From Candidatus Daviesbacteria bacterium (GTDB taxonomy: Bacteria > Patescibacteria > Microgenomatia > Daviesbacterales > UBA10151), in the NCBI GenBank assembly GCA_016187025.1, contig JACPKM010000004.1:186001-250000 (forward strand): a stretch of DNA of 64,000 nucleotides. Reading direction: 5' to 3'. This document shows, one piece after another, positions 25,937 to 35,268 of this stretch (positions within the stretch are counted from its first letter, which is position 1; each line of letters starts with the position of its first letter). The notes below the pieces were generated by a model that had not been told where the DNA came from, searched no databases, and saw nothing but the letters and a program-made list of their open reading frames with translations. The position numbers were made by a program, and so were the translations under genes.

Positions 25937-26831
25937 ATTTTTTCTTAGCAGTTTCAGTCAAAGTCCTAACAAGTTTTGGAAATTTTATTCCAGCTTCTTG
26001 GGCAGCTTTAGGAAAAAGGCTTTCTGAAGTTAATCCTGGGATTGTATTTACTTCTAAAACATATGGTATTCCTTCTGCAACTATGAAATCAATTCTTGAG
26101 TACTGTCCTAAATTTAAATCTTTATGTATTTTAAGGGCTATTTGCTGAACAATCTTACGTGTTTTTGGCAGTATAGACGGAGCATTAGGTATTTCTTGGG
26201 TTGCTCCGGAGTATTTATTTTTGTAATCAAACCATTTTCCTTGGGGCGGAATAATTTCTAGTATTGGCAAAGGTTTATCATTTAATATTCCTACCGTTAC
26301 CTCTACCCCTCCTAAAAATCTTTCAATAAAAAGCTTGTATTTTGATTTAAGCAGTGATTGAACAAATACTTTACCTAGATCTTTTTCCGATTCAAGAATA
26401 ACTACTTCTCTTGATGATCCTCCATTGGAGGTTTTTAAAACAGATGGAAAACCAAACTTTAAGATATCCTTACTGTTTTTAACTATTCTCCACTCAGAAG
26501 TTGAAACATTTTCTTTCCTGCAGAATTTTTTAAATGGAATTTTATACCAGCCTTTTTTAAACCCTTTCCAACTTCCACCCACAAATGGTTTGTCTAATTT
26601 AGAAAGGAACTTTTGAAGTTCTCCCCCCTCCCCTTCTTCGCCATGTAATGCAGGAAAAAATAAATCAAAATCCTTTGAGATCTTTTTTAGCTGACGGTAT
26701 CCTTTTTTAAGATCAAAAAGAGTAACATTAAATCCATTTTCTTCTAAACCCAACTTAACCTGTTTAGCAGAAATAAGTGATATTTTCCTTTCTGAATTCC
26801 TGCTTCCAGTAATTATCAATACTTTTTTCAT
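25929..26831 (-). CDS. ddl: D-alanine--D-alanine ligase
   Basis: ATP-grasp ligase making the D-Ala-D-Ala dipeptide. Motifs: LHGEEGEGGEL near the N-terminus, KTSNGGSSREVV in the central ATP-grasp region, and RIDFIVAEG plus EVNTIPGLTSESLFPKAA at the C-terminus. 300 residues is typical. The start overlaps the murD stop by 4 bp. Confidence 0.94.
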   Translation of the reverse strand: MKKVLIITGSRNSERKISLISAKQVKLGLEENGFNVTLFDLKKGYRQLKKISKDFDLFFPALHGEEGEGGELQKFLSKLDKPFVGGSWKGFKKGWYKIPFKKFCRKENVSTSEWRIVKNSKDILKFGFPSVLKTSNGGSSREVVILESEKDLGKVFVQSLLKSKYKLFIERFLGGVEVTVGILNDKPLPILEIIPPQGKWFDYKNKYSGATQEIPNAPSILPKTRKIVQQIALKIHKDLNLGQYSRIDFIVAEGIPYVLEVNTIPGLTSESLFPKAAQEAGIKFPKLVRTLTETAKKKYD

Positions 26832-28138
26832 TTAAACATCTGCTCAACTAGCTTATTAAACTTTCTGCCTCTGTCAAACTCATTTTGGAATAGATTGAAT
26901 GAAGTTGCAGCCGGAGAGAAAAGCACTACATCTCCTGATTGAACAATTCTTTTTACATCAGTTAGTAATTGTTCAAGGTTATTATAAGTACCCATAATTT
27001 TATCTGATCTTTTAGTCAGGCCTTTAATTAACTCAGTTGAGTCTCCTTCCAAAAAAAACGCTTTTTTGACTTTCTCATCAAAGATTTTTGCATACTCATC
27101 ATAAGGCATATTTTTGTTCATTCCTCCAGCAATCAAGATGCAATCAGGATACGACATTAAAGCCTTAATTCCTGCATCTGGTCCTGTAGAGGTTGTATCA
27201 TTAATTATTTTTACCCCTCGCCAGGTTTTAATTAACTGTTGTCTAAACGGCACACCGCTAAAATTTGATAATATTTTTAAAGCGAAAGTTTTACCTATAC
27301 CAAAGACATCGCTTACTTTTAGTGCAGCCGCAATATTGAGAAGATTGTGCTCACCTTTAATATTTGGCTCAAAATCTTGTGGTAAATCATCTAATGAAAA
27401 ATAGTCAATTTTACCTTTAAAGTTTTCAGTAAACTGTTTTTTGCTTGTTACTGGGTCATTTCTTCTTAAGAATATAAAGTCATTCTGAGATTGGTATTTT
27501 CCAATAACATTTTTTGCTCTTATATATTCATCCATAGTTTGATAATAATTAAGGTGATCTGGGGTAATATTTGTAATAACAGCCCATTTGGGAGAAACTT
27601 GATGCCGATCAAAACTTTCTAAGTTAAAAGACGAAAGCTCTAAAATAACTATGGTTTCTGGTGTAACCTGATCTATAGTATCCAAAACACTTATTCCTAT
27701 ATTTCCTGCCAGGATAACAGGTAAGTTACTGGAGCTTAGAGCTTGGTATATTAAAGATGCGGTAGTGGATTTTCCTTTTGTCCCAGTTACCCCTATGATT
27801 TGGGAAGGTTTGACATATTCTAAAAATATTCCCATATCCATCTCAACTCTTTTACCGATCTTTTTTGAATATTCTATAAACTCATTACCTGGTTTTACAG
27901 AAGGGTTTTTAATGATTAAATCCGCCCAATCAATGTCTTCGTTTCTGTGCTCTCCAAATACATATTCAATATCAGGAAAATCTCTTAGTAGATCAAGCGA
28001 AGGTTGAAGTAATTCTTTTGATTTTAGGTCAGTCACGCGGACATGTGAGCCATTTTTAGCAAAAAACTTAGCACTCCCTACCCCACCTTGATTTAACCCA
28101 AGCCCAAAGATTAATACTTTCTTTTCCTTAAAGTCCAT
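26828..28138 (-). CDS. murD: UDP-N-acetylmuramoyl-L-alanine--D-glutamate ligase (MurD)
   Basis: Mur ligase adding D-Glu to UDP-MurNAc-L-Ala. The P-loop GVTGTKGKSTTASLI, the central NITPDHLNYY and the C-terminal LIAGGMNKNMPYDEY identify MurD over MurC/E/F. 436 residues, normal. The start overlaps the rdgB stop by 11 bp. Confidence 0.93.
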   Translation of the reverse strand: MDFKEKKVLIFGLGLNQGGVGSAKFFAKNGSHVRVTDLKSKELLQPSLDLLRDFPDIEYVFGEHRNEDIDWADLIIKNPSVKPGNEFIEYSKKIGKRVEMDMGIFLEYVKPSQIIGVTGTKGKSTTASLIYQALSSSNLPVILAGNIGISVLDTIDQVTPETIVILELSSFNLESFDRHQVSPKWAVITNITPDHLNYYQTMDEYIRAKNVIGKYQSQNDFIFLRRNDPVTSKKQFTENFKGKIDYFSLDDLPQDFEPNIKGEHNLLNIAAALKVSDVFGIGKTFALKILSNFSGVPFRQQLIKTWRGVKIINDTTSTGPDAGIKALMSYPDCILIAGGMNKNMPYDEYAKIFDEKVKKAFFLEGDSTELIKGLTKRSDKIMGTYNNLEQLLTDVKRIVQSGDVVLFSPAATSFNLFQNEFDRGRKFNKLVEQMFK

Positions 28139-28673
28139 TTTCTCTTAGCCTTTCTGATACTTTGTTCACTATCTCTTTTCTTATTTCCACTTGTCCTTCG
28201 TCTAACATCTGTGCCCATGTTTTATTAGAGTTTTTAGGAATAAAGATTGGATCCCATCCAAAGCCGGATGTTCCTTGGGGCTTTTGCGCGATATATCCTT
28301 CAACTTTATGGGTAAATAGTTCAAGTGAAGTTCCATCATATAAACCAAAGCAGAATTCTGCAATAGCTGTACGATCATCAAGTCCATTTAGTAGTTTACA
28401 CAATCCCTCGTTTCCGACCTCTTTTAAAAACCATTTAATTAAAGGTCCAGGTAGTTTACCTAGAGCGTTGAAAATAAGTGAGGTGTCTTCTATTAAGACA
28501 GGTTGACCAAGATGGCTAAAAGCTGATTTTGCTTTGTGCTCGACTATTTCTTCTACATTAAGTGACTGAATTTCTGTTACATCAAGGTCATAGTGTTCTA
28601 TTGGAAAATCGATATAGTGTGTCAAATCATTAAATTTATCTTTATTGCCGGTTACAAAAGTAATAGATTTCAT
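28128..28673 (-). CDS. rdgB: Non-canonical purine NTP pyrophosphatase (RdgB/HAM1 family)
   Basis: Hydrolyses dITP, ITP and XTP to monophosphates, keeping deaminated purines out of nucleic acids. The N-terminus FVTGNKDKF is the family signature, followed by EDTSLIFNALGKLPGP (metal-binding Glu/Asp) and GFGWDPIF in the C-terminal half. 181 residues, slightly below the usual 195. It sits between murC and murD, overlapping both (4 and 11 bp), so it is translated as part of the cell-wall transcript. Confidence 0.88.
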   Translation of the reverse strand: MKSITFVTGNKDKFNDLTHYIDFPIEHYDLDVTEIQSLNVEEIVEHKAKSAFSHLGQPVLIEDTSLIFNALGKLPGPLIKWFLKEVGNEGLCKLLNGLDDRTAIAEFCFGLYDGTSLELFTHKVEGYIAQKPQGTSGFGWDPIFIPKNSNKTWAQMLDEGQVEIRKEIVNKVSERLRENGL

Positions 28674-29944
28674 GATACTAATTTCCTTGCTAAAGTATCT
28701 ATATCTCCTGCTCCCATGAAAAACAAAATATCACCATCTTTTATCTCTTTACCCAAAGTTTCTCTTAACTCCTCAGGATTATTATATTTTATGTGTGATT
28801 TATTAATCGCTTGGGCAAGTTGTTCTGACTTCACTAAACCGTTATCCACTTCTCTGCTTGGATAGATATCCAAAATTACAATACTATCAACTGGTAGAGT
28901 TCTAAATACCTTTACAAATTCATTAAATAAAGCTTTAGTTCTAGAAAACATGTGAGGCTCATAAAATAACCAAATTCTATTTTTAGGAAATTTTTCTCTT
29001 GCTGCTTGCATTGTTACCTTAATCTCCGTTGGGTGATGACCAAAATCTGAATAAACCTTTGCGCCTCTGTATTCTCCTAGATATTCAAACCTTCTGCCAA
29101 TACCTTGGAAAGTAGACAGAGTATGGTTTATGGTAGATGGTTCAATGTTTAGTAATAAACCAACTTGCTGTACTGCTCTAGCGTTTAAGATATTATAAAT
29201 ACCTGGAATTTTCAGAGTAAACATAAATTCATTTTTAGAGAAATCAAGACAAGTGATGCTACTTTCTTTCATAACATCTTTTAAAAGGTGGGCTATATTT
29301 TCATCCATTAAATTGCCTACAATATAATTTTTAGTCTGCAGGAAAAACTTTTTGTAAGATTCTTTTAGCTGCTCAAAGCTTTTAAAATATTCTGGATGAT
29401 CCATTTCTATATTTGTAACAACTGTAATGTCGGGATGGTAATTTAAAAAGTTATCATTAAACTCATCTGCTTCTACCACAAAATATTTACCTTCCCCTAT
29501 TCTAAAGTTTGCACCCCATTCCGGTACGATAGCGCCTAATTCTACTGTTGGATCAAGGCCTGCTTTTTCAAGCATTAGCCCAATCATAGCAGTGGTGGTG
29601 GACTTACCATGTGTGCCGCAAACTGCAATCACAATTTTACCCTTCATTAAATACTTTCCCATAAACTCCTGCCAGGATAAAATTTGAATCCCCCTTTTTC
29701 TTGCTTCTTCTAACTCTGGGTTTTTTGGATCTAAATAGGTAATAGCTGGTGTGATGACTAAAAGGCCAATATCTTTTATATGCTCTGGAGAATGACCGCT
29801 TTGCAGCATACTTTTGTCAAAACCGGTTGTAAACTCATTATGAGGATGTATATCACAGCCTGTTACCTCAAAACCTTGTGATGTTGCAATTGCTGCAGCA
29901 GCTGAGGCTCCACTTCCTCCTATACCAAGAAAATGTATTTTCAT
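28670..29944 (-). CDS. murC: UDP-N-acetylmuramate--L-alanine ligase (MurC)
   Basis: First Mur ligase, adding L-Ala to UDP-MurNAc. N-terminal Rossmann motif HFLGIGGSGASAAA, P-loop VCGTHGKSTTTAMIG, central TNIEMDHPEYF, C-terminal GHHPTEIKVT. 424 residues, close to the usual 460. The start overlaps the glmU-like stop by 4 bp. Confidence 0.93.
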   Translation of the reverse strand: MKIHFLGIGGSGASAAAAIATSQGFEVTGCDIHPHNEFTTGFDKSMLQSGHSPEHIKDIGLLVITPAITYLDPKNPELEEARKRGIQILSWQEFMGKYLMKGKIVIAVCGTHGKSTTTAMIGLMLEKAGLDPTVELGAIVPEWGANFRIGEGKYFVVEADEFNDNFLNYHPDITVVTNIEMDHPEYFKSFEQLKESYKKFFLQTKNYIVGNLMDENIAHLLKDVMKESSITCLDFSKNEFMFTLKIPGIYNILNARAVQQVGLLLNIEPSTINHTLSTFQGIGRRFEYLGEYRGAKVYSDFGHHPTEIKVTMQAAREKFPKNRIWLFYEPHMFSRTKALFNEFVKVFRTLPVDSIVILDIYPSREVDNGLVKSEQLAQAINKSHIKYNNPEELRETLGKEIKDGDILFFMGAGDIDTLARKLVS

Positions 29945-30690
29945 TTTTGCTTCATTAATAAATTCGCTATTTTTAACTCCTCCGGAGTATTAATACCTAC
30001 CCATTCTGCAGGGTTATCTAGCTTATACAAGCTGATTTTGTCCCTATTTTGACGGGCAATTTCTAACAGATCTGTTAATAGATACTCCCCATTTTCGCTC
30101 AGTGATACCTTACCAATATTTTCCTTGGTCCAAGCAAAATCAAAAACGTATGCCCCGCAGCCTATTTCATTGCTTTTTTTACCTGAGTTTATATAACGGA
30201 AGTTCTCCACGATCTCTAAAAAGTTTCCGTCTTTATCCCTGAATATCTTTGCAACTGTGTTGTCTTCCTTTTTAATTAAAGTCATCATAGTAATGCTTGG
30301 CTTGTGTTTCAAATGAGAGCTTATGAATTTAGTTAAAGTTTGTTTAGAATAAAATACTGAATCATCTGCACCTACTACCAGTATTGCATCCGGTGAGCCT
30401 TTTATCTCTTCCAATGCACACTTTACTGCATCAGCTGTCCCAAGAGGTGTTTGTTGATATACAAAGTTTAGATTAAATTGTTCCTCGATCTGTTTTTTTA
30501 CTAAATCTCCCTGATATGATATGACAACGTAAATATTTTTTGATGAGATAACTTTTGAGAGGTTGTTTATAGAATGAAAAACCATTGGTTTGTCTGCCAC
30601 AGGATGTAGTACCTTTACAAGGTCGGCTTTCATCCGGGTTCCCTTTCCAGCAGCCATGATTACCGCAGCAATATTTTGATTTAAACTCAT
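29941..30690 (-). CDS. UDP-GlcNAc pyrophosphorylase-like nucleotidyltransferase (GlmU N-terminal half)
   Basis: 249 residues equivalent to the N-terminal uridyltransferase domain of GlmU: AAVIMAAGKGTRMKADLVKVLHPVADKPM is the near-canonical opening (given as family pattern), then PLGTADAV and GADDSVF (metal-binding Asp). The left-handed beta-helix acetyltransferase domain is absent, so GlcN-1-P acetylation must be done elsewhere. Position at the head of the mur genes supports UDP-GlcNAc supply. Other sugar nucleotidyltransferases are possible. Confidence 0.8.
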   Translation of the reverse strand: MSLNQNIAAVIMAAGKGTRMKADLVKVLHPVADKPMVFHSINNLSKVISSKNIYVVISYQGDLVKKQIEEQFNLNFVYQQTPLGTADAVKCALEEIKGSPDAILVVGADDSVFYSKQTLTKFISSHLKHKPSITMMTLIKKEDNTVAKIFRDKDGNFLEIVENFRYINSGKKSNEIGCGAYVFDFAWTKENIGKVSLSENGEYLLTDLLEIARQNRDKISLYKLDNPAEWVGINTPEELKIANLLMKQK

Positions 30691-30710
30691 TGAAGGAAAT
30701 TATAGCAAAT

Positions 30711-32705
30711 TTATATATCTAATGTGGCTAACTTCGCATGAGTTTGGATAAACCTCTTTCTGGGTGGTACTTCATCACCCATTAGCATTGAGAAAACCTC
30801 ATCAGTCAAAGCAGCATCCTCTATTGTTACCTGTTTTAATACTCTATTTTCCGGGTTCATGGTGGTTTCCCATAATTGGTCAGGATTCATTTCACCCAAA
30901 CCCTTATACCTTTGGATAATAATATTTGTTGGAATCCCAATGTTGTTAACTTTTCCGTCTACTTTGGATCCTACTCTCATTTTAACTACAATCTGGTCTC
31001 TTTCTGCATCAGAGTAAGCATAATAAATTTCTTTGCCTTTTTGAACTTTAAACAAAGGTGGTTGGGCTATGTATAAATACCCTCTTTCGATAATTTGTGG
31101 CAAATAACGGAAGAAAAATGTTAGAAGAAGTGTCCTAATATGTTCCCCGTCTACATCAGCATCTGTCATAATAATTACCCTGTGATATCTTGTTCTATCA
31201 TAGTCTACAGTGTCTCCTATTCCGGTTCCTAAAGCTATTACTAAAGCTTTGATTTCCTCAAACTCCAAGATTTTGTCTAGTCTTGCCCTTTCAGTATTAA
31301 GGATTTTCCCCCTTAAGGGTAAAATAGCTTGAAATTTTCTGTCTCTTCCCTGTTTTGCGCTACCTCCGGCTGAATCACCTTCTACAAGGTACAACTCAGA
31401 TAAAGAAGCATCGCGGTTTTGACAATCTGCCAGTTTCCCGGGTAAAGTCATCCCTTCCAAAGCACCTTTTCTTATCACTGCATCCTTTGCAGCTCTTGCT
31501 GCAGCTCTTGCCCGGGCTGCAAGTAACACCTTTTCAATAATTCTTCTTGCATCCTGAGGATTTTCTTCAAAATATACTTCTAAACCTTCTTTAACGACTT
31601 GTGCCACAATTGGTTGGACTTCCGAATTTCCTAATTTTTCTTTTGTTTGTGATTCAAACTGTATCCGGTCTGAGTCCATCTTTATAGAGATGACTGAAGT
31701 TAGACCTTCTCTCATATCCTCACCAGTTAAGTTTTCATCCTTTTCTTTTAAAGCCTCAATTTTTCTGGCATAATCATTGATAGCTCGGGTTAAGGCAATT
31801 CTAAATCCGGTAATATGTGTTCCTCCCTCAGTTGTTGGGACAACGTTGGCAAAGGATTCAACATTTTCATTAAAGCCATCGTTGTATTGAATTCCTATTT
31901 CAACATCAATACCGTCAATCTCTCTTTGGATCATAATAGGATCAGGATTGACTAGATTTTTATTTTTGTTTAAATGTTTAATTAAGGTAGCAATGCCTGA
32001 CTGGAAGTAAAAATGCGACTCTTTTCCGCTTCTTTCATCATAAAGATGGAAATATATTCCAGCCACAAGATAGGCCACCTGTTTTAGCTGCCTTTCTAAT
32101 TTAGAAAACTCAGGGATAATGGTAGTAAATATAGTCTGATCAGCTAAAAATGAGATTTTAGTTCCGGATTCTGCGCTCCATGCAAAGGAGGTATTAAAAG
32201 GAAGTAGGCCATCTTTCTTGTTTATGGGAGCAACCGGGGCTTTTGGTTTTCCTCTTTCGTATTCTTGAAAATATTCTTTTCCACCTCTTCTCACCTCTGC
32301 CCTTAAATAATCTGATAAAGCATTAACAGCAGATACTCCAACACCGTGTAAGCCGGTAGAGACTTTATACCCACCTTCTCCAAACTTTCCTCCTGCATGA
32401 AGGGTAGTCATAATAACCTCAAGTGCAGAAATTCCCACTTTTGGATGTTTCTCAACAGGAATCCCCCTACCATCATCTGCAACAGTGATATAGTTTCCCT
32501 CATGGATTGTCACCCAGATATTTTTAGCATGACCTGCTAGTGCCTCATCGATGGAATTATCGACTACCTCTTTAATCAGGTGATGCAATCCTCTGATGTC
32601 AGTTGAGCCAATATACATTCCGGGTCTTTTTCTGACAGGCTCCAACCCTTCTAAAACCTGGATCTGACTTGCTGTATAGGTATCTTTAGGCATATTTTTA
32701 CTCAA
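30711..32705 (-). CDS. gyrB: DNA gyrase subunit B
   Basis: 664-residue type IIA topoisomerase ATPase subunit. GHKL ATPase motifs EVVDNSIDEAL and DDGRGIPVEKH, GLHGVGVSAVNAL, TOPRIM motifs LVEGDSAGGSAKQGR and MTDADVDGEHIR, and the C-terminal RYKGLGEMNPDQLWETTM block. An ATG four codons in is an alternative start. It is the likely first gene of the gyrB-glmU-murC-rdgB-murD-ddl-alr transcript. Confidence 0.96.
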   Translation of the reverse strand: MSKNMPKDTYTASQIQVLEGLEPVRKRPGMYIGSTDIRGLHHLIKEVVDNSIDEALAGHAKNIWVTIHEGNYITVADDGRGIPVEKHPKVGISALEVIMTTLHAGGKFGEGGYKVSTGLHGVGVSAVNALSDYLRAEVRRGGKEYFQEYERGKPKAPVAPINKKDGLLPFNTSFAWSAESGTKISFLADQTIFTTIIPEFSKLERQLKQVAYLVAGIYFHLYDERSGKESHFYFQSGIATLIKHLNKNKNLVNPDPIMIQREIDGIDVEIGIQYNDGFNENVESFANVVPTTEGGTHITGFRIALTRAINDYARKIEALKEKDENLTGEDMREGLTSVISIKMDSDRIQFESQTKEKLGNSEVQPIVAQVVKEGLEVYFEENPQDARRIIEKVLLAARARAAARAAKDAVIRKGALEGMTLPGKLADCQNRDASLSELYLVEGDSAGGSAKQGRDRKFQAILPLRGKILNTERARLDKILEFEEIKALVIALGTGIGDTVDYDRTRYHRVIIMTDADVDGEHIRTLLLTFFFRYLPQIIERGYLYIAQPPLFKVQKGKEIYYAYSDAERDQIVVKMRVGSKVDGKVNNIGIPTNIIIQRYKGLGEMNPDQLWETTMNPENRVLKQVTIEDAALTDEVFSMLMGDEVPPRKRFIQTHAKLATLDI

Positions 32706-32795
32706 TTTTTTAACTTTTGTAGTTTAGCACATAAAGCAAGCATTAGCAAATATCTGTGATTAAATTAGGTTGCTCTAACAAGCTAATCAGCTATT

Positions 32796-33434
32796 TCAGG
32801 TTGGCAGAACCAAAAAAAGATATTCTAAGACTGCTCTGATGTTTACATTCGATTCTTTCCATTTTTCAGCCTCCTGTAAATGCTTGAGGAATAAGATAAC
32901 TTTTTTCTCCTGTGGATTTTTTGCCAATTTTTCATGAAATATCTCTGTCAAACACAGTAGAATCAGATCCCTTTCTTTGGTTTGTTCTATAAAGGCAAAC
33001 TGTTCTACCAGAGTAGATGTTAGTATTTTTTCTACCTCTGCTTTTAACCTTTGCTCTTTTTGTGTTTGGTTAATTTTTAAAAATTCAATTTGACATCTTG
33101 ATAAAACAGTTGGCAAAAAATTTGATTGACCACGGGCTCCTATTAAAAAAGATGTATTCTCTGGTAACTCTTCCAAGGTTTTAAGGAGGGCATTTTGAGC
33201 CTCAGTAGTAAAATTTTCTCCACCTTCAACAATTACTACTTTTCCTTTGGCCTCTAAGGGTTTGGTTGAAAGATGATTTTTAATCTTTTTTGCCTGATCT
33301 ATGCCAAGTTTTACATCTTTTTCCAAATATAAAATATCCGGATGGTTTCTTTTGAGGCCAAGGTCAAGCAGCAGTTTATTAATTTGTTCTTCTAATTGTT
33401 GGGGGGATTTAGAAATTAAAACTTTTGCAATCAC
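32796..33434 (-). CDS. holB: DNA polymerase III delta-prime-like clamp-loader subunit
   Basis: 212 residues, shorter than E. coli HolB (334), with AAA+ sensor features GKVVIVEGGENFTTEAQNALLKTLEELPENT and TVLSRCQIEF, the SRC motif of clamp-loader subunits. The N-terminal P-loop and zinc module are lacking, as usual for delta-prime subunits without ATPase activity. It could alternatively be a shortened delta-like subunit. It is transcribed away from pilB. Confidence 0.75.
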   Translation of the reverse strand: MIAKVLISKSPQQLEEQINKLLLDLGLKRNHPDILYLEKDVKLGIDQAKKIKNHLSTKPLEAKGKVVIVEGGENFTTEAQNALLKTLEELPENTSFLIGARGQSNFLPTVLSRCQIEFLKINQTQKEQRLKAEVEKILTSTLVEQFAFIEQTKERDLILLCLTEIFHEKLAKNPQEKKVILFLKHLQEAEKWKESNVNIRAVLEYLFLVLPT

Positions 33435-33482
33435 ACTTAACCCTTTTTAGCACAAATTCCTGGGTAAAACAATAATTTGTAA

Positions 33483-33511
33483 TTGACACTTTGGAAGAGT
33501 TTGCCCATAAT
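33483..33511 (+). promoter_or_regulatory. Strong sigma70-type promoter for the pilB operon
   Basis: TTGACA (33483-33488), 17 nt spacer, CATAAT (33506-33511). The pilB ATG at 33547 lies 36 nt downstream, preceded by an AGGA about 10 nt upstream of the start. Confidence 0.6.
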
Positions 33512-33546
33512 GAAAATAGGTCCTGTTGAATGCAGGAAATTTGATT

Positions 33547-35265
33547 ATGCTTGATACTACTGCCCAAAAAAATGGTAATACTAGTTTGGAAGATATTTTA
33601 TTTGAACAGGGATTGCTAACTAAAGACCAGCTGGCCACTCTTAAGTTAGAAAGCATTAATTCCGGTCAGCCAGTAGAAAAGATTTTAATCCAGCATAACT
33701 TAGTTCCCTATGAAAAGATTATTCAAGCTAAGGCTCAGCTTTGGAACATTCCCTATGTGAGGCTAGAGGGTAAAGCGATTGCATCTGATGCTTTAAATTT
33801 AATACCAGAAGGAGTAGCAAGAAAAAATAAATTAATTCCCTTTGGGCGCAGCAACGATCAGTTGTGGGTGGCAATGGCAGATCCACTGGATGTTCAAGTA
33901 ATTCAGTTTATTGAGAAAAAAAGCGGAATGAGGATAAAGCCTTTTTTAGGTCTGCCCGAAGATATTGTAAAAGCAATTAATGATCAGTACTCACAAAGCT
34001 TAACATCGGATGTAACTTCGGCTTTAAAAGAAGTGGCCTCAGTGAGACAAGACATACAAACAGAGTTAACTCCGGAAGTAATTAGAGAAGCTCCGGTTTC
34101 CAATATTGTTAATCAGTTGGTGGAATATGCAGTAAAAACCAGGTCATCAGATATTCATATTGAACCCATGGAAGATCATACAAGAGTAAGATACAGAATT
34201 GACGGTATCTTACACGAGAAGATTCTTCTTCCCCGGGGGGTTCATGATGCTTTAGTTTCTAGGGTAAAAATCTTGGCTATATTAAAAATAGATGAAAAAA
34301 GACTTCCTCAAGACGGAAGGTTTACTTTTAACTATGGTAAAGAAGTGATAGATTTGCGTATTTCCATTATACCAACTGTGTTTGGTGAGAAAGTAGTCAT
34401 GAGGTTATTACCCAAATCCAGCGCTGCTCCGACCCTAATTGAGCTGGGGCTGCGGGGCTCCTCCTTAAAAAGCTTTGAGGTTCAACTTTTAAGAACCCAT
34501 GGTATTATCTTAGTCTGTGGTCCGACCGGTTCAGGTAAAACTACTACTCTTTATTCGGTTTTATCAAAAGTATCTACTACCAAAGTAAATGTTTTGACAA
34601 TTGAGGATCCAGTTGAGTATCAGATTCCAGGCGTTAACCAGGTCCAGGTTAATCCGCCTATCGGACTTACATTTGCTGCAGCTTTAAGAAGTTTTTTACG
34701 GCAAGACCCAAATACCATAATGGTTGGAGAGATCCGGGATACTGAAACAGCTGAGTTGGCTGTTCAGGCAGCATTGACCGGCCACCAGGTATTTTCAACA
34801 GTCCACACTAACTCAGCATCAGGAGCTGCCCCAAGACTTTTGGATATGGGTGTAGAAACATTTTTACTTACCTCAGCATTAAATGCAGTGTTAGGGCAGC
34901 GGGTTGTAAGACAGGTTTGTCTTCATTGCCGTATTGCGTATGATCCACCCCAGGAAGTTGTTGAAAACGTTAAGTCATCATTGGGCCAGCTATTTCCCGT
35001 TAAAAGTGCGGATAACTTTAAGCTTTATAAGGGCCAGGGATGTAAAGAATGTAATAATGTTGGTTATTTGGGAAGAATTGGGATATTTGAGGTGTTGGTG
35101 GTAACTGATAAGTTAGCAAAGCTGATACTACAGCATTCCTCAGCATCAGAGATAGAAAAAGAGGCTATTTCAGAGGGTATGATTACAATGAAACAGGATG
35201 GTTACTTAAAAGCCCTGGAAGGTATAACCACACTTGAGGAGGTATTAAGAGTTGCGCAGGATTAA
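33547..35265 (+). CDS. pilB: Type IV pilus assembly ATPase PilB
   Basis: Cytoplasmic extension motor of the pilus. An N-terminal GspE/MshEN-type domain (about 10-150), Walker A GPTGSGKTT (about 325-333), Asp box VGEIRDTETAE, His box TGHQVFSTVHTNSA and a tetra-Cys zinc motif (CLHCR and CKECN). 572 residues from the ATG at 33547; a TTG seven codons upstream is open but has no better RBS. First gene of pilB-pilT-pilC. Confidence 0.95.
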   Translation: MLDTTAQKNGNTSLEDILFEQGLLTKDQLATLKLESINSGQPVEKILIQHNLVPYEKIIQAKAQLWNIPYVRLEGKAIASDALNLIPEGVARKNKLIPFGRSNDQLWVAMADPLDVQVIQFIEKKSGMRIKPFLGLPEDIVKAINDQYSQSLTSDVTSALKEVASVRQDIQTELTPEVIREAPVSNIVNQLVEYAVKTRSSDIHIEPMEDHTRVRYRIDGILHEKILLPRGVHDALVSRVKILAILKIDEKRLPQDGRFTFNYGKEVIDLRISIIPTVFGEKVVMRLLPKSSAAPTLIELGLRGSSLKSFEVQLLRTHGIILVCGPTGSGKTTTLYSVLSKVSTTKVNVLTIEDPVEYQIPGVNQVQVNPPIGLTFAAALRSFLRQDPNTIMVGEIRDTETAELAVQAALTGHQVFSTVHTNSASGAAPRLLDMGVETFLLTSALNAVLGQRVVRQVCLHCRIAYDPPQEVVENVKSSLGQLFPVKSADNFKLYKGQGCKECNNVGYLGRIGIFEVLVVTDKLAKLILQHSSASEIEKEAISEGMITMKQDGYLKALEGITTLEEVLRVAQD

Positions 35266-35268
35266 GCT